In this document: positions 47,679 to 55,733 of the stretch, piece by piece
Position numbering within the stretch: the stretch's first letter is position 1
How the letters are laid out: each line of letters opens with the position of its first letter
Made by a program: the position numbers and the translations under genes
Notes under the pieces: model-generated
What the model was told of the DNA's origin: nothing
The model's input: only the letters and a program-made list of their open reading frames with translations
The model's database searches: none
DNA from: Candidatus Planktophila vernalis
GTDB lineage: Bacteria; Actinomycetota; Actinomycetes; Nanopelagicales; Nanopelagicaceae
Assembly (NCBI RefSeq): GCF_002288185.1
Contig: NZ_CP016776.1
Span: forward strand, 620,001-684,000
DNA: 64,000 nucleotides
Reading direction: 5' to 3'

Positions 47679-48340
47679 CTCGTGAGATTCGGATTACGCC
47701 AAGCATTCTCAACGCTGATTTTGATCACTTAGATCAAGAGATAGCAAAGATTGCAAGTGTCTCAGATCTTATACATCTAGATGTGATGGACAATATTTTC
47801 GTCCCAAACTTCACTTTTGATTTTGAAAACGCCAGCGAAATCATTAAGGGTTGTCCTATTGGGGTTGATGCCCATCTTATGGTTTCTAATGTTGATGAAA
47901 TCGGCCCTCGTTATGCCGAAATTGGTTGCGCAAGTGTGACTATTCATGCTGAAGCCAGTGAGAATATTGCCAAGACTCTGCGTGCTATCCGAAGTCAAGG
48001 AGCTCGCTCTGGTTTGGCAATTAAGCCAAACACTTCGATAGATGAGTACGAACAATTCAGCGATCTAGTAGATATGTTTCTAATAATGACCGTCGAACCC
48101 GGTTTTGGCGGTCAGAAGTTTATGAGTCAGATGATGGAGAAAGTCCGAGCAGTTCGCCGAGTTATTGGTGATCGCCCTATATGGCTGCAAGTTGATGGTG
48201 GAATATCCCTTGAAACTATCGAAATTGCAGTCGAGGCTGGAGCTGACACCTTTGTCGCAGGAAGCGCGGTCTTTAACTCAGATGACCCAGCCAACATGGT
48301 TAATGCCTTACGTTCACTTGCACAGAAGGCTAGTTCGTAA
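47675..48340 (+). CDS. rpe: Ribulose-phosphate 3-epimerase, copy 2
   Basis: This 221-residue protein is identical to the product at 46371 and has all catalytic motifs ([22 protein letters not shown]). The difference is upstream: the duplication junction replaces the TAGGCT hexamer with AGGTCT, so the candidate leaderless promoter is lost. Expression would depend on read-through from hisE/hisG fragment transcription, with the ATGA overlap offering translational coupling. Confidence 0.94.
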   Translation: MTREIRITPSILNADFDHLDQEIAKIASVSDLIHLDVMDNIFVPNFTFDFENASEIIKGCPIGVDAHLMVSNVDEIGPRYAEIGCASVTIHAEASENIAKTLRAIRSQGARSGLAIKPNTSIDEYEQFSDLVDMFLIMTVEPGFGGQKFMSQMMEKVRAVRRVIGDRPIWLQVDGGISLETIEIAVEAGADTFVAGSAVFNSDDPANMVNALRSLAQKASS

Positions 48341-48389
48341 GCGTTATTGGTGGGAGAAAAATTGGCAACGCTGGCACGAGGCCCTCTAG

Positions 48390-48395
48390 TAAACT
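48390..48395 (+). promoter_or_regulatory. Candidate -10 element (TAAACT) for hisE copy 2, leaderless
   Basis: Exact repeat of the element at 47086-47091, 6 bases before the ATG at 48402. It would serve the intact hisE-hisG pair. Confidence 0.5.
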
Positions 48396-48401
48396 AAGGC
48401 C

Positions 48402-48665
48402 ATGAAAACCTTTGAATCTTTATGGGCTGAGTTAAGTGAGAAAGCCCTCCAACGCCCTGGTGGTTCAGGAACTGTTGCAGCATTAGATGCTGGAGTTCAC
48501 GCAATCGGTAAGAAGATTTTGGAAGAAGCAGGGGAAGTGTGGTTGGCAGCTGAGCACGAGAGTGATGAAGCTTTAGCCGAAGAGATTAGTCAGCTGATTT
48601 ATCACGTGCAAACATTGATGTTAGCGCGCGGTCTGACTCTTGATGATGTCTATACCTACCTTTAA
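48402..48665 (+). CDS. hisE: Phosphoribosyl-ATP pyrophosphatase, copy 2
   Basis: Identical to the 87-residue product at 47098, with the same MazG-like EExxE core. This copy is followed 17 bases later by the intact hisG, so it belongs to the functional hisE-hisG pair. The other histidine genes are not in the window. Confidence 0.94.
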   Translation: MKTFESLWAELSEKALQRPGGSGTVAALDAGVHAIGKKILEEAGEVWLAAEHESDEALAEEISQLIYHVQTLMLARGLTLDDVYTYL

Positions 48666-48682
48666 GCGAATCGAGTTCACAC

Positions 48683-49528
48683 ATGTTGCGCATAGCCGTC
48701 CCAAATAAAGGTTCACTAGCTGAAGAATCTATTGCGATTCTAAAAGAGGCTGGATATCGCCAGCGCACTGATAGTCGCGATTTAGTTCTTATTGATAACG
48801 ACAACAGCGTTGAGTTTTACTACCTTCGCCCCCGAGATATTGCAATCTACGTCGGCTCTGGAGAATTGGAAGCTGGCATCACTGGTCGTGATCTCTTGAT
48901 TGATTCAGCGGCAAGTGCCGAGGAACGTCTCTCGCTTAATTTCGGTGCATCGACATTTAGGTTCGCAGGTCCAGCAGATCGCGAATGGAAGATTTCCGAT
49001 ATTGCAGGAAAACGCGTTGCAACTGCATATCCAGGTCTGGTCAATCACCACTTGGCCCAGTTGAACATCAAAGCAGATGTGGTGAGATTAGATGGTGCTG
49101 TTGAAAGCAGTGTTCGCTTAGGCGTTGCAGATTTGATCGCAGATGTTGTGAGCACCGGTAACACACTTCGTCAGGCGGGGTTAAAGATATTTGGTGATGC
49201 CATTCTTACGAGTGAGGCTGTTGTTATCTCCAGAAAAGATGCCGCAATCCCAGCAGAGTTAGAGATTTTGATTCGACGTCTGCAAGGTGTTGTCACTGCG
49301 CGGATGTATGTTCTTTTGGACTATGACATCCCAAAAACTTTAGTTGATAGAGCTTGCGCTATTACGCCTGGCCTAGAGTCACCAACCATTTCTCCACTGC
49401 AAAATGCTGATTGGGTCGCAGTGCGCGCCATGGTCAAGCGCAAGGAAACTAATGATGTTATGGATGAACTGTGGGCACTTGGTGCTCATGGAATCCTAGT
49501 TACTGACATCCACGCTTGTCGTCTATAG
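48683..49528 (+). CDS. hisG: ATP phosphoribosyltransferase, long form
   Basis: HisG condenses ATP and PRPP in the first step of histidine synthesis. The 281-residue protein is the long form with its own C-terminal regulatory domain (from about residue 205, [21 protein letters not shown]), so it does not need His[19 protein letters not shown] is the PRPP-binding motif. The N-terminal 96 residues are repeated in the fragment at 47379. The stop lies 4 bases from the stop of the convergent ACT-domain gene. Confidence 0.96.
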   Translation: MLRIAVPNKGSLAEESIAILKEAGYRQRTDSRDLVLIDNDNSVEFYYLRPRDIAIYVGSGELEAGITGRDLLIDSAASAEERLSLNFGASTFRFAGPADREWKISDIAGKRVATAYPGLVNHHLAQLNIKADVVRLDGAVESSVRLGVADLIADVVSTGNTLRQAGLKIFGDAILTSEAVVISRKDAAIPAELEILIRRLQGVVTARMYVLLDYDIPKTLVDRACAITPGLESPTISPLQNADWVAVRAMVKRKETNDVMDELWALGAHGILVTDIHACRL

Positions 49529-49532
49529 AAGC

Positions 49533-50054
49533 TTATTGAACAGTTATCTCTGCGCCATTACTAGATGCAATTGGGGAGAGAGATTGGTTGAGAGCCTCTT
49601 TCTTAGCCCCAGAGATTACAAACTCAATGGTTGTTACAGGATTTGAGGCCAGACGCGTAACACTTTCAATATTTGCACCGTTCTGATGAATCACCTCTGC
49701 AAGCTCTTCAATAGCCTTAGGAAGAAGCTTCACGGAGGAAAGTGAAATGCGCACAAGGTTTGTTTTGATATTCAACATTGATTTATCTGCGTAAGAGAAG
49801 AGAGAGGCTATGTCCACATCTAAACTCGCTGAGCAGGTTTCTAAATCAGCAGCTATTGCATCTTCATGTGCCGGATTAAGGGTGATCAATACTGTGAGGA
49901 TGAGTCGATCTTTGATAACCACTTGTTCGATATCCACAATTGTTATGGAAAAGGGTGAAAGTACCTCAAAGAGGGATGCGGTGATACCAGGCTTGTCTAC
50001 GCCACTAAGAAGGATGAGACCGGTGTATTGCTCTGCATCTGCGCTAGTACTCAT
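49533..50054 (-). CDS. Tandem ACT-domain protein resembling the N-terminal part of SerB
   Basis: The 173-residue protein has two ACT domains (about residues 10-80 and 92-172). They resemble the regulatory half of actinobacterial phosphoserine phosphatase SerB2, with GLILLSGVDKPGITASLFEVLS at the front. The protein ends at GAEITVQ, just where SerB2 proteins enter the HAD phosphatase domain; no DxDST motif exists, and hisG occupies the DNA beyond. The neighbouring ABC ATPase gene is also next to serB2 in mycobacteria, which supports a SerB origin. It cannot be a phosphatase; it may be a serine-sensing regulator or a remnant. TAATCT lies 10 bases before the ATG. Confidence 0.7.
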   Translation of the reverse strand: MSTSADAEQYTGLILLSGVDKPGITASLFEVLSPFSITIVDIEQVVIKDRLILTVLITLNPAHEDAIAADLETCSASLDVDIASLFSYADKSMLNIKTNLVRISLSSVKLLPKAIEELAEVIHQNGANIESVTRLASNPVTTIEFVISGAKKEALNQSLSPIASSNGAEITVQ

Positions 50055-50127
50055 GATGAGGCCAAGATTATCTTAAAATCACATCGCGTAATCGCCATTA
50101 TTTAGGCCATTGGTGCTCTCTAACCAG

Positions 50128-50133
50128 TATCTT
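50128..50133 (+). promoter_or_regulatory. Candidate -10 element (TATCTT) for the ABC ATPase gene
   Basis: TATCTT ends 8 bases before the ATG at 50142, close to leaderless geometry. No ribosome-binding site is seen. Confidence 0.4.
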
Positions 50134-50141
50134 CTTGCTCT

Positions 50142-50933
50142 ATGACCACTTCACCGGTTCTTGAATTAAGCGATGTTTCGGTACGTCGTGGTGAAAAGCT
50201 CATTCTGGGACCTTTGAATTTCCAAATTACGCAGGGGGAGCGTTGGGTCATTTTGGGACCTAATGGTGCGGGTAAATCTACTTTATTGCAGATTCTTGCA
50301 ACGAAGATTTTCCCAACACAAGGAAGCGTAAGTGTTTTGGGAAAGCAAATGGGTCGTGTAGATCTTTTTGAATTGCGCACTCGTATTGGCATTTGCGGAG
50401 CACCTATTGCCGAAGATATTCCAGGTGATGAGAAGGTAAAAGATGTTGTCCTCACTGCTGCTTATGCGATTTTAGGTCGTTGGAATGAAGATTACGATTT
50501 ATGGGATGAGTCTCGAGCTATAGCTTTGCTAACAACTTTTGGTGTCCGTGAGTTGGGCGATCGTCTCTATGGATCACTGAGTGAAGGTGAGAAGAAGCGG
50601 ACCCAAATTGCAAGGGCTCTGATGGCCGATCCTGAACTTCTACTTCTAGATGAACCCGCTGGGGGGTTAGATGTTGGAGGGCGAGAAGATTTGCTTCGTC
50701 GCTTCGCAAATTTTGCAGCAGATCCAACTGCGCCAGCAACGATTTTAGTTACGCATCATATTGAGGAGATTCCTATAGGAACCACACATGCTTTGTTGCT
50801 CAAGGATGGTCAGATAGCCGTCTCTGGTCCGGTGGAAGCGGTAATCACCTCAGAACATATCTCTGCAATCTTTAATGAAAAGATCTCGGTAACTCAAGAC
50901 GCGGGACGATTCTTCGCGCGTTCATATCAATAA
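50142..50933 (+). CDS. Stand-alone ABC transporter ATP-binding protein
   Basis: The 263-residue ATPase has Walker A LGPNGAGKSTLL, a Q-loop, the signature motif SLSEGEKKRTQIARAL, Walker B LLLLDEPAGGLD and the switch histidine in VTHHIEEI. No membrane permease gene lies beside it, so its partner and substrate are unknown. It resembles the soluble ATPase encoded beside serB2 in mycobacteria (YlmA-like). It is followed 3 bases later by ung. Confidence 0.85.
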   Translation: MTTSPVLELSDVSVRRGEKLILGPLNFQITQGERWVILGPNGAGKSTLLQILATKIFPTQGSVSVLGKQMGRVDLFELRTRIGICGAPIAEDIPGDEKVKDVVLTAAYAILGRWNEDYDLWDESRAIALLTTFGVRELGDRLYGSLSEGEKKRTQIARALMADPELLLLDEPAGGLDVGGREDLLRRFANFAADPTAPATILVTHHIEEIPIGTTHALLLKDGQIAVSGPVEAVITSEHISAIFNEKISVTQDAGRFFARSYQ

Positions 50934-50936
50934 ACC

Positions 50937-51575
50937 ATGGGGATTTTTGACCAGCTTCATCCAGAGTGGCAAAAGCGTTTAGCTGATTACAAACCATTAG
51001 TAACAAGGATTGATTCACTGATTGACAAAAACGATGTTGCTCCGGCTTATGAAAACATTTTTGCCGCCTATCAACTGCCACCGGATGACATTAGGGTCGC
51101 AATATTCGGACAAGATCCATACCCAACACCTGGTTATGCGCACGGTTTAGCTTTTTCAGTCTCATCACACACGCAACCTCTTCCCGCGTCATTGAGAAAT
51201 ATCTATAAAGAGCTTGAGAATGATTGCGGCGTGACGCCAGCTACTAATGGAGATCTCCATCGCTGGGCTGATCAGGGCGTTTTGTTGCTCAATCAGATCC
51301 TTACGACCCGTCCGACTCAATCTCTTGCCCATGAGAATTATGGTTGGCAAGAGTTCACGGAGGCCACGGCCAAAATAGTTGGTGAATCTGGAGCTATCGG
51401 AATATTTTGGGGATCAAAGGCGCAACATTTTGCCAAGTACTTTGATCCCAAACTCTCTATATCTTCGGCGCATCCAAGTCCGTTATCGGCATACAGAGGA
51501 TTCTTTGGGTCAGCGCCTTTTTCAAAGACCAACGAACTACTTCGTCAGAGCGGCAAGAGAGAAGTTATCTGGTAA
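50937..51575 (+). CDS. ung: Uracil-DNA glycosylase, family 1
   Basis: Ung removes uracil from DNA. The 212-residue protein has the catalytic motif GQDPYPTPGYAHGLAFSV with the active aspartate, GVLLLNQILT, and the DNA-intercalation motif HPSPLSAYRGFFG with the conserved histidine. The start is the ATG at 50937, just after the ABC ATPase. The convergent permease gene is separated by a hairpin terminator. Confidence 0.95.
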   Translation: MGIFDQLHPEWQKRLADYKPLVTRIDSLIDKNDVAPAYENIFAAYQLPPDDIRVAIFGQDPYPTPGYAHGLAFSVSSHTQPLPASLRNIYKELENDCGVTPATNGDLHRWADQGVLLLNQILTTRPTQSLAHENYGWQEFTEATAKIVGESGAIGIFWGSKAQHFAKYFDPKLSISSAHPSPLSAYRGFFGSAPFSKTNELLRQSGKREVIW

Positions 51576-51610
51576 GAAAAACTAAAGCCCCGCAGATTTC
51601 TCTACGGGGC
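51576..51610 (-). terminator. Rho-independent terminator of the permease gene
   Basis: GCCCCG (51587-51592) and CGGGGC (51605-51610) form a 6-bp GC stem, with an inner AG/CT pairing in the loop. On the minus strand the stem is followed by TTTAGTTTTTC, a U-rich tract. It lies 25 bases beyond the permease stop. On the plus strand no T run follows, so it should act mainly leftwards. Confidence 0.8.
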
Positions 51611-51634
51611 CTTAGTGGCAAACTTACTGTGGTT

Positions 51635-53128
51635 TTATCCGATCCAAGAATTAATTGGTGAGGATAGGAAATAAACCATGAATAATCCGGATACAAGTAG
51701 TAGCAGAGGATGCACTTCTTTTGCACGACCCTGAACTACGCGGATTACAACGTGAGTAACAAACCCTGCGCCGATACCTACAGAGATGTTGTAGGAGAAT
51801 GGCATCAAGATGATTGTTAGGAATGCTGGGATACCAATGCCCAAATCATCCCAGTCAATGTTCTTTACTTGACTCATCATCAGGAATCCAACTACGAGCA
51901 AAGCTGGGGTAGCTGCTTCGTAAGGGATTATCGCGACAAGTGGCGCAAGGAAAGTTGTGAGCAGGAATGCTATTCCAGTCACAATGGATGCAAGGCCTGT
52001 ACGTGCACCTTCACCCACACCTGTCGCTGATTCGATGTAACTAGTGTTTGAAGAAACACCAGCGGCACCACCAGCAGCAGCGGCTATTGAATCCACAATA
52101 AGGATCTTGTTAGCGCCTTCAATATTGCCCTCACGATCAACTAGTCCAGCCTGATTTCCAATGGCGGTCATCGTTCCCATCGTGTCGAAGAAGTCGGCGA
52201 GTAGCAATGTGAATACAAGAAGTAGCGCAGCTAGGAAACCAGTTTTCGGATTTGTGAACGCACCGAAAATATCGTTGAAACCTATACCGAGAGTGTCAAA
52301 GCGTGGGGAGTCAGTCAGATTAAGGTTGCCATCTGCGTCTTTAGGAAGGACTGGATTATTCAATGCCCATCCACGAGCGTTGGATTCTGTCGGACTGAGG
52401 AAGCTGTTACCGACCTTGAACTGTGCTTCAACCACAATTGCTACCAGGGTTGAAGTCACGATTCCAATAAGAATAGATCCCTTGATCTTCTTAATCATGA
52501 GAATAATTGTGAGGAACAAGCCAAAGGCGAAGACTACAATCGGCCATCCAACAAGTTGTCCGCCATCACCAAGTTCTAGTGGAACAGCTGATGGCTTTGA
52601 GTTGGTGCTACCCCAGACAACGTTTGGTGTTCTACGCACGAAACCGGCATCGACTAGACCGATTAATGCGATGAAAAGACCGATACCAACAGAGATTGCA
52701 ACTTTAAGCGATGTTGGAATTGCCTTGAAGACAGCTACTCGGAAGCCTGTGAGCACGAGTATGAGAATCAAAACTCCCTCGATTAACACCAATCCCATCG
52801 CTTGTTCCCACGTTGAGTTTTTGGCTATTGAAACCGCTACGAAAGTGTTGAGACCTAAACCAGTAGCTAAAGCTAACGGGAAGTTAGCGATGGCTCCCAT
52901 AAGCATGGTAAGAATTCCAGCAACAAGTGCCGTGCCTGCAGCGACAATGATGATTGCATTAGTTCTGTCGCCGCCACCAATGAACTGCCCAGCGCCATCT
53001 GTTGTCGCAAGGATCAATGGGTTAAGAGCCACGATGTAGGCCATCGTGAAGAAAGTTACGAGTCCGCCTCGAACCTCCTGGGCTACAGATGAGCCGCGTT
53101 CTGAGATTTTAAAATAGGAATCCAGCAT
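51635..53128 (-). CDS. NCS2-family permease, AzgA-like (adenine/guanine/hypoxanthine type)
   Basis: This 497-residue protein is highly hydrophobic with about 12-13 membrane helices. The N-terminal EVRGGLVTFFTMAYIVALNP and the later FFDTMGTMTAIGNQAG and GVSSNTSYIESATGVGEGARTG are signatures of the AzgA branch of NCS2 transporters, which import purine bases with protons. The exact base cannot be told. The ATG at 53128 is supported by AGAAAGG 8 bases upstream; the frame is open 69 bases further but without family support. It is preceded by a 96-base structured leader. Confidence 0.88.
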   Translation of the reverse strand: MLDSYFKISERGSSVAQEVRGGLVTFFTMAYIVALNPLILATTDGAGQFIGGGDRTNAIIIVAAGTALVAGILTMLMGAIANFPLALATGLGLNTFVAVSIAKNSTWEQAMGLVLIEGVLILILVLTGFRVAVFKAIPTSLKVAISVGIGLFIALIGLVDAGFVRRTPNVVWGSTNSKPSAVPLELGDGGQLVGWPIVVFAFGLFLTIILMIKKIKGSILIGIVTSTLVAIVVEAQFKVGNSFLSPTESNARGWALNNPVLPKDADGNLNLTDSPRFDTLGIGFNDIFGAFTNPKTGFLAALLLVFTLLLADFFDTMGTMTAIGNQAGLVDREGNIEGANKILIVDSIAAAAGGAAGVSSNTSYIESATGVGEGARTGLASIVTGIAFLLTTFLAPLVAIIPYEAATPALLVVGFLMMSQVKNIDWDDLGIGIPAFLTIILMPFSYNISVGIGAGFVTHVVIRVVQGRAKEVHPLLLLVSGLFMVYFLSSPINSWIG

Positions 53129-53224
53129 TAGTAACGCCTTTCTAATTTTGTTAACGGGGGTGTTTGCGACCCCGTGCGAAGTAAACGGCCAACGCACGCC
53201 GAGGGAATACTTTGAGGGTAGTAG
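53129..53224 (-). promoter_or_regulatory. Structured 5' leader of the purine-type permease gene
   Basis: The 96 bases between the YczE-like gene and the permease can form competing stems: ACGGGG/CCCCGT (53154-53159 with 53170-53175) and GTGCG/CGCAC (53174-53178 with 53193-53197), which share bases 53174-53175, plus CGGC/GCCG (53186-53189 with 53198-53201). Mutually exclusive hairpins before a transporter gene suggest attenuation or ligand control. I did not recognise a known purine riboswitch core, and no U run follows the hairpins. Confidence 0.35.
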
Positions 53225-53893
53225 TTACTTGCTCGTAAGTCGGGAAACAACACCCAGGGCAACGGCAATTGATTGCCCGATTAAGCCTGCAAAGAGGAGT
53301 GTTCCGAGCCCAACGGTGCCACCAAGCAGCCATCCAAGGGCAAAGACCGTACTTTCAATAGCCAAGCGCACGCGACCCACTCGGATCCCGGTCTTGAAGT
53401 GGATTCCAGTCATTAGGCCATCTCGTGGGCCAGGGCCTAGGCCGCATGTGATGTAGATGGCCGAAGCTGCTCCGACCATCGCAATTCCTAGCAATGTGTA
53501 GAGGATTCCAATTAAGTAATTTTCCTGGAGTGGAATATATGTAACACCAATTTCAATAGCCAGGGCGATGATTACTATGTTTGAAATTGTTCCAAAGCCT
53601 GGTCTTTCTCGAAGAGGAATCCAAGCGAGTAAAACAAGTGCGCTGATTCCAAAAGTCGACCAGCCCATAGTGATATCTAGATTTTTAGAAATTCCCTGTG
53701 CTAATACCGACCAAGGACCATTTCCAATATTGCTTTGAATAACAAATGCATCACCAAGACCGAAGATGAAAAGACCAACCCAGAGGATTAAGACACGACT
53801 AACACCTAGATCCCATTTTGACTGCGCTGTCCATGGAGTAATAGGCACAGTTCGGTGAGGGCGAAGAAACTCCATGAATGCATTTGATGACAT
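53225..53893 (-). CDS. YczE/YyaS/YitT-type integral membrane protein
   Basis: The 222-residue protein has about five membrane helices and the family elements LFIFGLGDAFVIQSNIGNGPWSVLAQG and CGLGPGPRDGLMTGI. These proteins are widespread, and their function is not settled. It is upstream of the permease gene on the same strand. TAGACT ends 6 bases before the ATG, so the transcript may be leaderless. Confidence 0.8.
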   Translation of the reverse strand: MSSNAFMEFLRPHRTVPITPWTAQSKWDLGVSRVLILWVGLFIFGLGDAFVIQSNIGNGPWSVLAQGISKNLDITMGWSTFGISALVLLAWIPLRERPGFGTISNIVIIALAIEIGVTYIPLQENYLIGILYTLLGIAMVGAASAIYITCGLGPGPRDGLMTGIHFKTGIRVGRVRLAIESTVFALGWLLGGTVGLGTLLFAGLIGQSIAVALGVVSRLTSK

Positions 53894-53899
53894 TGGGGG

Positions 53900-53905
53900 A
53901 GTCTA
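53900..53905 (-). promoter_or_regulatory. Candidate -10 element (TAGACT) for the YczE-like gene, leaderless
   Basis: On the minus strand TAGACT is followed by CCCCCA and the ATG at 53893. It faces the -10 of the DUF554 gene with 26 bases between the hexamers. Confidence 0.55.
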
Positions 53906-53931
53906 GTGCAATCAGTTGCGGCGCATCAGGC

Positions 53932-53937
53932 TATTCT
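53932..53937 (+). promoter_or_regulatory. Candidate -10 element (TATTCT) for the DUF554 gene, leaderless
   Basis: TATTCT is followed by TCAACA and the ATG at 53944. No ribosome-binding site is present. Confidence 0.5.
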
Positions 53938-53943
53938 TCAACA

Positions 53944-54678
53944 ATGTTTCCAGGAATCGGCACGCTCATCAATGTTCTCGCAATCATTGGTGGAGCAGGT
54001 CTTGGAATATTTGTCGGACATCGACTCAGTCGCAAAACAAGAACTCTCCTCACCGATGTCCTAGGCCTAGCAACACTTCTAGGTGCAGCTTCAGCGCTCA
54101 TTCCACTGTGGTCTGCGCGTTATGTCGAATCACTACCAACTGGTTGGCCATTGCTCGTTGTGCTTGGTTCACTCATCTTTGGTGGGTTAATCGGTTCTGC
54201 ACTTGGTTTAGAGGATCGATTAGATCACTTAGGGGAGAACTTGCGCAGAAAGTTCAAAGCCTCCAAAGAGAGTCCTTTCGTTGAGGGCTTTGTTACTGCA
54301 TCCTTACTCTTCGCAATTGGTCCACTGGCCATTCTTGGAAGTATTAGTGATGGAATGTCTAACGGAATTGATCAACTTTTGCTAAAAAGCACACTCGACT
54401 TCTTTGCTGCGATGGCTTTTGCATCATCACTTGGTTGGGGAGTAGCGGTAGCTGCTATCCCTGTTGCTTTGTATCAAGGATTCTGGACAATTATCGGTTT
54501 GGCTCTTGGGGAAATCCTTTCGGGATACCAAGTTGATGCGATGACAATCGTTGGAGGAGTGCTGCTTATCGGTATTGGTCTGCGACTTCTTAACATCAAA
54601 CAAGTGGCAGTCGGCAACCTGTTACCGGCGCTGGCCATAGCACCGCTACTAGCAATGCTGGTGCATTCTTTTATCTAG
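53944..54678 (+). CDS. DUF554 integral membrane protein
   Basis: The 244-residue protein starts MFPGIGTLINVLAIIGGAGLG and has about seven membrane helices with the DUF554 elements IFGGLIGSALGLEDRLDHLGE and SDGMSNGIDQLLLKSTLDFFAAMAFAS. The family (YdfK/YqgA) is thought to be transporters or channels but is not characterised. An upstream extension to 53878 is in frame but crosses the promoter region. The stop shares a CTAG palindrome with the stop of the convergent alcohol dehydrogenase gene. Confidence 0.85.
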   Translation: MFPGIGTLINVLAIIGGAGLGIFVGHRLSRKTRTLLTDVLGLATLLGAASALIPLWSARYVESLPTGWPLLVVLGSLIFGGLIGSALGLEDRLDHLGENLRRKFKASKESPFVEGFVTASLLFAIGPLAILGSISDGMSNGIDQLLLKSTLDFFAAMAFASSLGWGVAVAAIPVALYQGFWTIIGLALGEILSGYQVDAMTIVGGVLLIGIGLRLLNIKQVAVGNLLPALAIAPLLAMLVHSFI

Positions 54679-55715
54679 AAAGTTGATGCATCAATAACAA
54701 AGCGGTATTTAACATCGCTAGCAATGGTGCGCTCATAGGCTTTGTCTGCATACGAAGCATCAATGACTTCGATATCACTGACTATCGAATGCTTTCCACA
54801 AAAATCCAACATTTCTTGCATCTCTGGAATGCCACCAATCATTGATCCGGCAATACGCCTACGACCATTGAGCAAGGAGCCGGCATTAACCTCGTAAGGC
54901 TTTCCTGGCAGTCCAATGACAACCAGAGTCGCATCCAGTTTTAGAAGATCTAGGTATTCATTAATATCTAAAAAGGCACTAACGGTGTTGAGAACTAGAT
55001 CAAAGGATTTATATAGGGGCTTGAGTGCTCCGGGGACACTTGTGTCGATGAAGTGCTTTGCACCCATCGCTAACGCATCAGCTTTCTTTGAAGGTGAATG
55101 CGAGAGAACAGTGACTTCAGCACCCATCGCAACGGCAAATTTAACGCCCATGTGACCAAGACCGCCCAGACCCATAACAGCTACTTTGCTGCCTGCACCT
55201 GTATTCCATTTGCGAAGCGGGGAATACAAAGTGATTCCAGCACACAGCAATGGGGCGACACCGTCGAGTGAAAGATTGCTAGGAATATGAACTGCATAAT
55301 CCTCATTAATAACGAAGAGATTTGAATACCCACCTAGTGCAACTGTCTTTCCGTCGCGCTCCATAGTGTTATATGTTCCAGTCATTCCTTCTTCGCAATA
55401 CTGTTGAAGTCCTTCTAAGCAGCTTGCACACTTGCGGCAAGAATCAATGAAAACTCCAACGCCTATTGGATCTCCAACTTTAAACTTTGTTACCGCGCTA
55501 CCAATGGCACTTACTGTTCCGGCAATTTCATGCCCGGGCACCATCGGAAATATTGCAGGACCCCACTCTTCTCGGACCTGGTGAATATCTGAGTGGCAAA
55601 TGCCCGCATAGGCGATGTCTAGAGCTACATCATGGGCACCCAACTCACGGCGTTCAAACTCATATGGTGTGAGAGCTGCTTTGGGGGTTAACGCTGCTAA
55701 TCCGCGTACTTTCAT
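54675..55715 (-). CDS. Zinc-dependent alcohol dehydrogenase, YahK/cinnamyl-alcohol type
   Basis: The 346-residue MDR-family enzyme oxidises alcohols or reduces aldehydes with NAD(P). Catalytic zinc ligands are C40 in GICHSD and H62-E63 in GHEIAG; structural zinc ligands are C93, C96, C99 and C107. The nucleotide-binding GLGGLGHMG is near residue 176. The pattern is that of the YahK/CAD group, which prefers NADPH and aldehydes. AAGGAG precedes the ATG by 6 bases. It is the last of four leftward genes (apt, acyltransferase, tdk, this gene). Confidence 0.88.
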   Translation of the reverse strand: MKVRGLAALTPKAALTPYEFERRELGAHDVALDIAYAGICHSDIHQVREEWGPAIFPMVPGHEIAGTVSAIGSAVTKFKVGDPIGVGVFIDSCRKCASCLEGLQQYCEEGMTGTYNTMERDGKTVALGGYSNLFVINEDYAVHIPSNLSLDGVAPLLCAGITLYSPLRKWNTGAGSKVAVMGLGGLGHMGVKFAVAMGAEVTVLSHSPSKKADALAMGAKHFIDTSVPGALKPLYKSFDLVLNTVSAFLDINEYLDLLKLDATLVVIGLPGKPYEVNAGSLLNGRRRIAGSMIGGIPEMQEMLDFCGKHSIVSDIEVIDASYADKAYERTIASDVKYRFVIDASTF

Positions 55716-55733
55716 GATTACTCCTTGAACGAA

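Larger units (their letters stand above)
47667..48970 (+). repeat. Tandem duplication, copy 2 (1304 bp)
   Basis: Second copy of the unit starting at 46363. Its right flank continues into the rest of hisG, which is the ancestral arrangement, and its left flank is the novel junction inside the hisG fragment. The base C at 48971 matches the first base of the unit, a 1-bp ambiguity at the breakpoint. Confidence 0.95.

Noticed and set aside
46363-48970. Insertion sequence or composite transposon explaining the direct repeat
   Set aside because: No transposase, terminal inverted repeat or target-site duplication; the unit holds only housekeeping genes.
53129-53224. Known purine riboswitch before the permease gene
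   Set aside because: I could not find the conserved three-way-junction core sequences, so only a generic structured leader is reported.
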